From: Aliishimia sp963922415
GTDB lineage: Bacteria; Pseudomonadota; Alphaproteobacteria; Rhodobacterales; Rhodobacteraceae
DNA length: 64,000 nt
NCBI GenBank assembly: GCA_963922415.1
Contig: CAWUIP010000001.1
Location: forward strand, 40,260 to 104,259
Reading direction: 5' to 3'
Shown: in pieces, positions 58,152 to 64,000 of the stretch
How positions within the stretch are numbered: position 1 is the stretch's first letter
How the letters are laid out: each line of letters begins with the position of its first letter
Program-made: the position numbers and the translations under genes
The notes under the pieces: generated by a model
Database searches by the model: none
Seen by the model: the letters and a program-made list of their open reading frames with translations, nothing else
What the model was told of the DNA's origin: nothing

Positions 58152-60455
58152 ATGCAGGTGCAGCCGCACAAGGCGTCCATGCTGGTAGAAATTGCGCGAC
58201 GCGCGCGCTCAAAGCGCGTGAGTTTGCTTGCAGCCCTAGTTCTGTTGGTGGTTATGGCCAACTTAGCACCTGCCGGAATGGCACAAGTCATCTTGGCCGG
58301 TGCGGGTGGCGCGCTGATGGTTTTGTTGTTTAGTTTCGCCGTCATTTGGTGGCGTACGGATCTCGCCGCACGAACGGAAGCCGATGCGCTTTCGAATTTC
58401 ATTGCCGAAGACGTAATCCCCAGCTTCGTTACCGATGAGGAAGGTGAGGTCCTTTTCAGCAACAAGGCCGGCCGCCTCCGTTGTGGTGGCTTGGTTCAAG
58501 ACAGCTTGTCTGGCACGCTCAAACAGACATTCGCCAACCCGGTCCCAATTCTCAATCGGTTGCGCGCAGCCGTGGCCGAGTCCGGTGCCGCGCGCGAGGA
58601 AATCGTAACCCGCAAAGGGCATGTGCGCGTCTCCACCCACCGAATGGGATACGACCGATTGGTGTGGCGGATCGAGGAGATCGAGGAAAAGCCAGCGACG
58701 GCGCGTGCTTCGGCTCCGGCGCTTCCGTTATTGATGCTGGGGCGGGGCGAGGCGATTTTGTCGATGAATGACGCGGCACGGCAACTGATTGGCCGCCGGG
58801 TCAAGACGCTGGATCGCCTTTTTAGGACTTTGCCAGTTGTTCCTGGTCAGCCCGTGGAGGTGACCACTGAAACTGGAAGCGCGCTTGTGACACCCTGCGA
58901 GATGTCAGCGGGTCCGGGGCGTCGCGCGCTGTATTTGCTGCCGACGGAAGCCGCGCCGGAGGCCGTGGGATGGCAGGCGATCGAAGAATTGCCTGTTCCT
59001 CTTTTGCGCATTTCGCCTGAGGGGCACGTGACCGATTTCAACGAGTCCGCCCGCGGGCTTTTGGGCGACGGGCTTCAAACCGACGTTCTGCTGTCGGAAC
59101 TGATGGAAGGGCTGGGACGTTCCATTCGCGATTGGCTGCACGACACGTTGGAAGGTCGCGCAGGTCAGAATTCGGAGTTCTTACGCTTACGCCGCGCGGA
59201 CAAAGAGGTTTTTGTTCAAGTCACGTTGAAACCTGTAGACGCCGGCAACACGCCGGGTTTGATCGCGATCCTAAATGACGCGACTGAGTTGAAGACACTT
59301 GAGGCACAGTTTGTCCAAAGCCAAAAAATGCAAGCGATTGGGCAGCTTGCCGGTGGCGTGGCGCATGATTTCAATAACCTGCTGACGGCGATCTCCGGCC
59401 ACTGCGACCTTCTATTGCTGCGCCACGATCAAGGCGACCAGGACTTTGCTGACTTGGTGCAGATCAATCAAAATGCAAACCGTGCGGCGGCTCTGGTAGG
59501 ACAGTTGTTGGCGTTCTCGCGCAAACAGACCTTGCGCCCCAAAACCATCGACATGCGCGACACTTTGGCGGATTTGACCCATCTGCTCAATCGCCTTGTC
59601 GGAGAGCGTGTTTCGCTGACCACAAGCTACGACCCAATCCTTCCGCCGATCCGCGCCGACAAACGACAGTTGGAGCAGGTGCTGATGAACTTGGTCGTGA
59701 ACGCACGCGATGCAATGCCGGAAGGCGGCGAGATTCGTGTTGTTTGCGAGTTTGCTGATCTTCCCGATGCTCTGGTTCGGGACAATGCCACAGTGCCAGC
59801 GGGGTCGTACGTATGTGTTACGGTCTCGGATGAGGGGATCGGGATCCCGTCAGACAAACTTCAAAAAGTGTTTGAGCCGTTTTACACGACCAAACGCACA
59901 GATGAAGGTACCGGTCTAGGGCTTTCGACAGCCTACGGTATCATCAAGCAGACAGGTGGCTTTATCTTTGTCGACTCTGTCGTTGGGCAGGGCACAACCT
60001 TTACGCTGTATCTGCCGGCACAAGATCGTCAGGAGGATAAGCCTGAAGTTGAACTGACGCTGGCCGCAGTCAAAGCGGCCCCCGCGCATGGTGAAGGCGT
60101 GATCCTGCTCGTTGAAGACGAGGCCCCGGTACGCGCGTTCGCCAGCCGCGCGTTGCGTATGCGTGGATACACCGTTTTGGAGGCAGAGAGCGCTGAGGCT
60201 GCGCTCGAAACCTTGAGTGATCCGGCCCTAAACATCGATGTGTTTGTGACCGATGTTGTCATGCCGGGAATGGATGGACCGTCTTGGGTCAAGCAAGCCT
60301 TGGAAGAGCGCCCGGACACTCGGGTCGTCTTCGTGTCTGGATATGCAGAAGACAGTTTCGGCGAAACACAAGCCCGGATACCGAATTCGGTTTTCCTGCC
60401 AAAGCCGTTCTCGTTGACTGATCTTGCGGAGACCGTGCACCGTCAGCTGCATTAA
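58152..60455 (+). CDS. cckA: Hybrid sensor histidine kinase CckA
   Basis: A 767-residue membrane kinase. Two transmembrane helices lie at about residues 22-65, then PAS-like domains, the dimerisation/phospho-acceptor helix (QAIGQLAGGVAHDFNNLLTA with the His), ATPase boxes (NLVVNARDAMPEGGEIR, DEGIGIPSDKLQKVFEPFYT, GTGLGLSTAYGI) and a C-terminal receiver (LLVEDEAPVRAFASRAL, VFVTDVVMPGMDG). The H-box and gene order with recA and alaS match CckA of other Rhodobacterales, the kinase feeding ChpT and CtrA in control of cell cycle, motility and gene transfer. The box at 58088 suggests CtrA feedback on its own kinase. Confidence 0.93.
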   Translation: MQVQPHKASMLVEIARRARSKRVSLLAALVLLVVMANLAPAGMAQVILAGAGGALMVLLFSFAVIWWRTDLAARTEADALSNFIAEDVIPSFVTDEEGEVLFSNKAGRLRCGGLVQDSLSGTLKQTFANPVPILNRLRAAVAESGAAREEIVTRKGHVRVSTHRMGYDRLVWRIEEIEEKPATARASAPALPLLMLGRGEAILSMNDAARQLIGRRVKTLDRLFRTLPVVPGQPVEVTTETGSALVTPCEMSAGPGRRALYLLPTEAAPEAVGWQAIEELPVPLLRISPEGHVTDFNESARGLLGDGLQTDVLLSELMEGLGRSIRDWLHDTLEGRAGQNSEFLRLRRADKEVFVQVTLKPVDAGNTPGLIAILNDATELKTLEAQFVQSQKMQAIGQLAGGVAHDFNNLLTAISGHCDLLLLRHDQGDQDFADLVQINQNANRAAALVGQLLAFSRKQTLRPKTIDMRDTLADLTHLLNRLVGERVSLTTSYDPILPPIRADKRQLEQVLMNLVVNARDAMPEGGEIRVVCEFADLPDALVRDNATVPAGSYVCVTVSDEGIGIPSDKLQKVFEPFYTTKRTDEGTGLGLSTAYGIIKQTGGFIFVDSVVGQGTTFTLYLPAQDRQEDKPEVELTLAAVKAAPAHGEGVILLVEDEAPVRAFASRALRMRGYTVLEAESAEAALETLSDPALNIDVFVTDVVMPGMDGPSWVKQALEERPDTRVVFVSGYAEDSFGETQARIPNSVFLPKPFSLTDLAETVHRQLH

Positions 60456-60660
60456 TCCAAGGTTTGATCGGCAATCTCTGAAGACGTCACTGTTTCGATG
60501 CGAGAACCCCAATCGCGTGCTGCCTGAGCTTCTGCGGTTTATCTAAGCGCCTAACTTTTTTGGGCTCCCCCAGAATCGCGATAACCGTTTCTTAAGCCGC
60601 TTGGTCGACACTCGGGTCTATCAAATTTGACTTGAAATGTTCCCTTTTTGATCTCATAGA

Positions 60661-60675
60661 GAACACAAGGCGAAC
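60661..60675. promoter_or_regulatory. LexA (SOS) box of recA
   Basis: GAAC-ACAAGGC-GAAC is the reverse reading of GTTC-N7-GTTC, the SOS box of Rhodobacter-type alphaproteobacteria. It lies 53 bp before the recA start. A near match, GTTC-N7-GATC, occurs at 60639-60653. Confidence 0.8.
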
Positions 60676-60728
60676 ATCAGCAGTGATTGCCGCCCCTGGC
60701 GGGGTGTGACAAAAAGGGAAAAGCGACA

Positions 60729-61802
60729 ATGGCAACGGCAGATCTATTAACCATGAATAACAAAGCAAACGCCGACAAACAAAAGGCGCTGGACAGCGCG
60801 CTGGCCCAGATCGAGCGGCAATTTGGCAAAGGCTCCATCATGAAGCTGGGCCAAGAGGGCGCCATCCAAGAGATTGAAGCCAGCTCGACCGGATCGCTGG
60901 GTCTGGACATCGCCTTGGGCATAGGCGGGCTGCCCATGGGTCGTATCGTCGAGATCTACGGCCCTGAATCCTCGGGCAAAACCACGCTGACCCTGCATTG
61001 CGTCGCGGAGCAGCAAAAGAAGGGCGGCGTCTGCGCCTTTGTCGATGCCGAGCATGCGCTGGACCCGCAATATGCCCGCAAGCTGGGCGTCGATCTGGAC
61101 GAACTGCTGATCTCGCAGCCCGACACAGGCGAGCAAGCGCTTGAGATCACAGACACGCTGGTCCGCTCTGGCGCCGTGAACATGGTCATCGTGGATTCGG
61201 TCGCAGCGCTCACCCCCAAGTCCGAGCTTGAGGGCGATATGGGCGACAGCAATGTCGGCGTGCAGGCCCGTCTGATGAGCCAAGCGATGCGCAAACTCAC
61301 CGGCTCCATCAGCCGGTCCAACTGCATGGTGATCTTTATCAACCAAATTCGGATGAAGATCGGCGTGATGTTCGGCTCGCCCGAAACCACCACCGGCGGT
61401 AATGCTCTGAAATTTTATTCCTCCGTCCGGCTCGACATTCGCCGGATCGGCGCGCTGAAGGACCGTGATGAAGTCGTCGGGAACGCCACCCGCGTCAAGA
61501 TCGTCAAAAACAAAGTTGCCCCGCCGTTCAAGCAGGTCGAATTTGACATCATGTACGGGGAAGGCATCTCAAAGACGGGCGAGCTTTTGGACCTGGGCGT
61601 CAAAGCTGGTATCGTTGAGAAGTCTGGCGCGTGGTTCTCGTATGGGGATGAGCGGATCGGGCAGGGGCGCGAAAATGCGAAAACCTTCCTGAAAGAAAAC
61701 ACCGCCATCGCCCTGGATATCGAAGACAAAATTCGCGCCGCGCACGGGCTCGATTTTGACATGCCCGGGGGTGCGGGCGAAGAGGACGTGTTGGAAGCCT
61801 AG
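60729..61802 (+). CDS. recA: Recombinase A
   Basis: A 357-residue RecA. Walker A GPESSGKTTLTLH near residue 78, Walker B region NMVIVDSVAALTPKSELEGD, loop MRKLTGSISRSNCMVIFINQ and the DNA-binding GVMFGSPETTTGGNALKFYS are all intact; the C-terminus is acidic. ATG 60729 is chosen over an in-frame ATG at 60687 because the box and promoter would otherwise lie too close. Strand exchange and LexA cleavage are the expected roles. Regulation by the SOS box at 60661 is likely. Confidence 0.98.
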   Translation: MATADLLTMNNKANADKQKALDSALAQIERQFGKGSIMKLGQEGAIQEIEASSTGSLGLDIALGIGGLPMGRIVEIYGPESSGKTTLTLHCVAEQQKKGGVCAFVDAEHALDPQYARKLGVDLDELLISQPDTGEQALEITDTLVRSGAVNMVIVDSVAALTPKSELEGDMGDSNVGVQARLMSQAMRKLTGSISRSNCMVIFINQIRMKIGVMFGSPETTTGGNALKFYSSVRLDIRRIGALKDRDEVVGNATRVKIVKNKVAPPFKQVEFDIMYGEGISKTGELLDLGVKAGIVEKSGAWFSYGDERIGQGRENAKTFLKENTAIALDIEDKIRAAHGLDFDMPGGAGEEDVLEA

Positions 61803-61817
61803 TGCGTTACCAAATAT

Positions 61818-61853
61818 GCAGAGGCGCCTGTTGCTACGGGGTGGCGCCCCTGC
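61818..61853 (+). terminator. Possible recA terminator hairpin
   Basis: GCAGAGGCGCC (61818-61828) pairs with GGCGCCCCTGC (61843-61853) with one mismatch around a 14-nt loop. No T-run follows, so efficiency is doubtful. It lies 16 bp past the recA stop. Confidence 0.45.
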
Positions 61854-61875
61854 ACACCTTCGAGTCGCCCAGACG

Positions 61876-62757
61876 CTAGACGAACTCGAAGTCTCCAGAG
61901 GACAACTGGGACAGGGTCGTGTCCTCTAGAATGACGTTGTCACCGCTTGTCAGACGCAACACCAAGTCGCTGCCGATCTGATTGGCCACGCTCTGCACAT
62001 CCTGGAAATCCAAAACGCCGGTGGATGCCTCAAGACGGATCACATCTTCGCCCGCGGCGAAATCCGTGATGATGTCCGAACCAGAGCCCGCGCGGAAGAC
62101 GAACGTGTCGGCCTTGTTGCCACCCGTCAGGATGTCATCATCGGCGCCGCCATCGATCAAGTCTTTGCCATTGTTGCCAAAAATCCGGTCCTGACCGGCT
62201 TCGCCAAAGATCTGGTCAGCACCGCCGCCACCCTTGGCCAAGTCGTTGCCTTCACCAAGATAGACGATATCCGCCTGACCGCCGGCATCCACAGTGTCGT
62301 CGCCAGAGCCGGTAAAGATCATGTCTTTGCCGCGCCCGCCGAGAACACCGTCATTGCCTGCGCCGGTCATGACAAGGTCGTCGCCGTCACCTGCGTTGAT
62401 CACGTTGTTTCCGGTTGGGTCGGCGATCACATCCGCGCCAGAGGTGCCCGCAATCCCGTGATCGACATAATACGTTGTCGTAGAACCGCCATTTCCGTCC
62501 GACACGGTCTGCGCATAGGATTGACCATAGAAGTAGCGCGCGGTGGCGTAATCCACATCAAGGTCGATCGGCACGTTCGGGTAGCCCACGTCCAGGGACA
62601 TCTGCAGATAATCTGTCAGCGGCTGGATGATCGTCGCGGGCGTCGGATTTGAGGTCACGCCAGGGTTATAAACAGTCCCTGAAAGATCGTACTCAAAGAT
62701 TGGGCTCGACAGGGAATTCAGGTCGAACTGGCGCAGTTGCCGAAAAGTCATACTCAT
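61876..62757 (-). CDS. RTX-type calcium-binding protein
   Basis: A 293-residue protein with at least six glycine/aspartate nonapeptide repeats (INAGDGDDLVM, GRGKDMIFTGSGDDTVDAGG, IFGEAGQDRIFGNNGKDLI, GGADDDILTGGNKADTFVF) and the C-terminal region FRAGSGSDIITDFAAGEDVI usual in proteins exported by type I secretion. There is no N-terminal signal peptide, in agreement. The N-terminal 110 residues are unrecognised. No type I exporter genes are nearby. A CRP-like palindrome lies 63 bp before the start. Confidence 0.88.
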   Translation of the reverse strand: MSMTFRQLRQFDLNSLSSPIFEYDLSGTVYNPGVTSNPTPATIIQPLTDYLQMSLDVGYPNVPIDLDVDYATARYFYGQSYAQTVSDGNGGSTTTYYVDHGIAGTSGADVIADPTGNNVINAGDGDDLVMTGAGNDGVLGGRGKDMIFTGSGDDTVDAGGQADIVYLGEGNDLAKGGGGADQIFGEAGQDRIFGNNGKDLIDGGADDDILTGGNKADTFVFRAGSGSDIITDFAAGEDVIRLEASTGVLDFQDVQSVANQIGSDLVLRLTSGDNVILEDTTLSQLSSGDFEFV

Positions 62758-62819
62758 TTTGTGTCACCATTTAAGTAAGTTACAGTGAGGCCTTTGTAGG
62801 GCTCGGCAAAAATCCGCGC

Positions 62820-62835
62820 AGTGATCGGGATCACA
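62820..62835. promoter_or_regulatory. CRP-like palindrome upstream of the RTX gene
   Basis: AGTGATCGGGATCACA contains the perfect dyad GTGATC-GG-GATCAC, very close to the classical CRP site core TGTGA-N6-TCACA. It is 63 bp before the leftward RTX start and 178 bp before the alaS start, so the RTX gene is the likelier target. Confidence 0.5.
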
Positions 62836-63012
62836 GGATTTGAGGTGATTTACGTCAACAGTCTCTCAATTTCGCAGTTGATTGTTCTGCGCCTTTGATC
62901 AGTTTGCTCGCATCGCGCGTACACAAGCCATATTCAGAGAATCAAGACGTTTGCTGGACAGCCGCAAACCCAAGAGGTACACCGCGCGCGCAGCCCAAAA
63001 AGGACGGGACCG

Positions 63013-64000
63013 ATGGCCTCTTTGAACGATATACGATCCACATTTCTGAGCTATTTTGAGCGTCAGGGACACGCGGTCGTGGCCTCAAGCCCGCTGGTGC
63101 CTCGCAACGACCCAACGCTGATGTTCACCAATTCGGGGATGGTGCAGTTCAAAAACCTCTTCACAGGTTTGGAAACGCGGGATTATGCCCGCGCAACCTC
63201 GGCGCAGAAATGCGTGCGCGCGGGAGGCAAACACAATGACCTTGACAATGTGGGCTACACCGCGCGGCACCATACGTTTTTCGAGATGCTGGGGAACTTC
63301 AGCTTTGGGGACTATTTCAAGGCTGAGGCGATCCCCTTCGCTTGGGAGCTGATCACGCAGGACTTCGCGATTGATAAATCGCGGCTCTATGTGACGGTCT
63401 ATCACACCGATGACGAGGCGGCAGAGATTTGGAAGAAGGTCGGCGTGCCCGAAGACCGGATCATCCGCATCGCGACTTCCGACAATTTCTGGCAGATGGG
63501 GCCAACAGGCCCGTGCGGCCCCTGCACCGAGATTTTCTATGATCACGGCGATCACATCTGGGGCGGCCCACCCGGCTCTCCGGAGGAGGATGGCGACCGG
63601 TTTATCGAGATTTGGAATGTCGTCTTCATGCAGAACGAACAGTTCGAAGACGGCAGCATGCGCGCGCTGGATATGCAGTCGATTGATACCGGGATGGGGC
63701 TAGAGCGGATCGGCGCGCTGCTTCAGGGCAGTCACGACAATTACGACACGGACACGTTCAAGGCCTTGATCGAGGCGTCGGCACAGGCCACCGGCGTTGA
63801 TCCATATGGCGACCAAAACGTGCACCACCGGGTGATCGCGGATCACCTGCGGTCGGCGTCGTTCCTGATCGCTGAAAATGTGATGCCGTCGAATGAAGGG
63901 CGCGGTTATGTGCTACGGCGGATCATGCGCCGGGCCATGCGACATGCGCACCTTTTGGGCGCCAAGGACCCGGTGATGTACCGTCTGGTGCCCGCTTTGG
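63013..64000 (+). CDS. alaS: Alanyl-tRNA synthetase, N-terminal part (3' partial)
   Basis: The first 329 codons of a class II aminoacyl-tRNA synthetase; the frame runs off the right edge. Class II motif 1-3 features are seen: SSPLVPRNDPTLMFTNSGMV, SAQKCVRAGGKHNDLDNVGY, TFFEMLGNFSFGDYFK, DNFWQMGPTGPCGPCTEIFY and DTGMGLERIGALLQG, which together are typical AlaRS. ATG 63013 follows AAAAAGGACGGGACCG. The gene follows recA with the RTX gene between, pointing the other way. Confidence 0.97.
   Translation, partial: MASLNDIRSTFLSYFERQGHAVVASSPLVPRNDPTLMFTNSGMVQFKNLFTGLETRDYARATSAQKCVRAGGKHNDLDNVGYTARHHTFFEMLGNFSFGDYFKAEAIPFAWELITQDFAIDKSRLYVTVYHTDDEAAEIWKKVGVPEDRIIRIATSDNFWQMGPTGPCGPCTEIFYDHGDHIWGGPPGSPEEDGDRFIEIWNVVFMQNEQFEDGSMRALDMQSIDTGMGLERIGALLQGSHDNYDTDTFKALIEASAQATGVDPYGDQNVHHRVIADHLRSASFLIAENVMPSNEGRGYVLRRIMRRAMRHAHLLGAKDPVMYRLVPAL

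Noticed and set aside
60639..60653. Second SOS-like box GTTC-N7-GATC ahead of recA
   Set aside because: One half-site departs from GTTC; the downstream GAAC-N7-GAAC is perfect and suffices.
1..64000. CRISPR arrays, rRNA genes, insertion sequences with terminal repeats
   Set aside because: No regularly spaced repeat-spacer array, rRNA sequence or transposase with flanking inverted repeats was seen anywhere in the window.

Overview
The window reads as an ordinary chromosomal segment of a marine-type alphaproteobacterium of the order Rhodobacterales (Roseobacter-like). The evidence is the trgA-cysK pair, the cckA-recA-alaS gene order, a GAAC-N7-GAAC SOS box ahead of recA, a TTAA-N7-TTAA CtrA-type box ahead of cckA, the abundance of periplasmic-binding-protein transporters (ABC and TRAP), and overlapping ATGA/TGATG operons at moderately high GC. 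The species cannot be named from the sequence alone.

Layout. 1-5.6 kb: end of a photolyase gene, cyclopropane fatty acid synthase, TrgA-like membrane protein, cysteine synthase and a large MscS-type channel. 5.7-8.7 kb: tRNA-Ser(GGA) followed by a small foreign-looking cassette (serine recombinase, DUF2924, DUF3489, small protein). 8.9-18.65 kb: a LacI-controlled carbohydrate locus (binding protein, two permeases, clan GH-J-like glycosidase, ATPase, two dehydrogenases, aldo/keto reductase). 18.65-26.2 kb: two TetR/SDR/DUF2141 modules, then DUF4345, a drug-exporter-like MFS protein, GST, MAPEG and another SDR. 26.5-29.8 kb: a decayed mobile block with two DUF5681 genes, a ParB-methyltransferase gene broken by one amber codon, and about 0.9 kb without a recognisable gene. 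29.8-35.2 kb: a BigR/SqrR-like ArsR repressor, a 1099-residue SAM/cyclase/AAA/TPR signalling protein and a berberine-bridge-type oxidase. 35.4-38.97 kb: an iron and heme section (HemP, a 49-residue partner, ferric-iron binding protein, di-heme peroxidase, Sel1 protein). 39.1-41.2 kb: a chemoreceptor coupled to a small membrane protein. 41.3-49.06 kb: a TRAP transporter plus flavin-monooxygenase operon, divergent from a GntR regulator and a Gfo/Idh dehydrogenase. 49.2-50.8 kb: cheB-cheD. 50.9-55.3 kb: an ASKHA/2Fe-2S reductive activase, an agmatinase-family hydrolase and, divergent from the latter, an amine oxidase. 55.4-64 kb: guaB, an RsmB-type methyltransferase, cckA, recA, an RTX protein, and alaS running off the end.

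The most striking observation is the flavin amine oxidase at 54104-55324. Its usual C-terminal segment, including the FAD-contacting FAGEA motif, lies before the N-terminal GxGxxG Rossmann strand, and the protein ends where that segment would normally begin: the order expected of a circular permutation. Other points of interest are a single TGG-to-TAG nonsense codon in the methyltransferase; several perfect palindromes in divergent control regions; a pair of near-identical 18-bp boxes placed 72-74 bp ahead of hemP and the ferric-iron binding protein gene; and a CtrA-type box in front of the CtrA-pathway kinase gene cckA.

All functional calls are from reading motifs and remembered family features; no database search was run.
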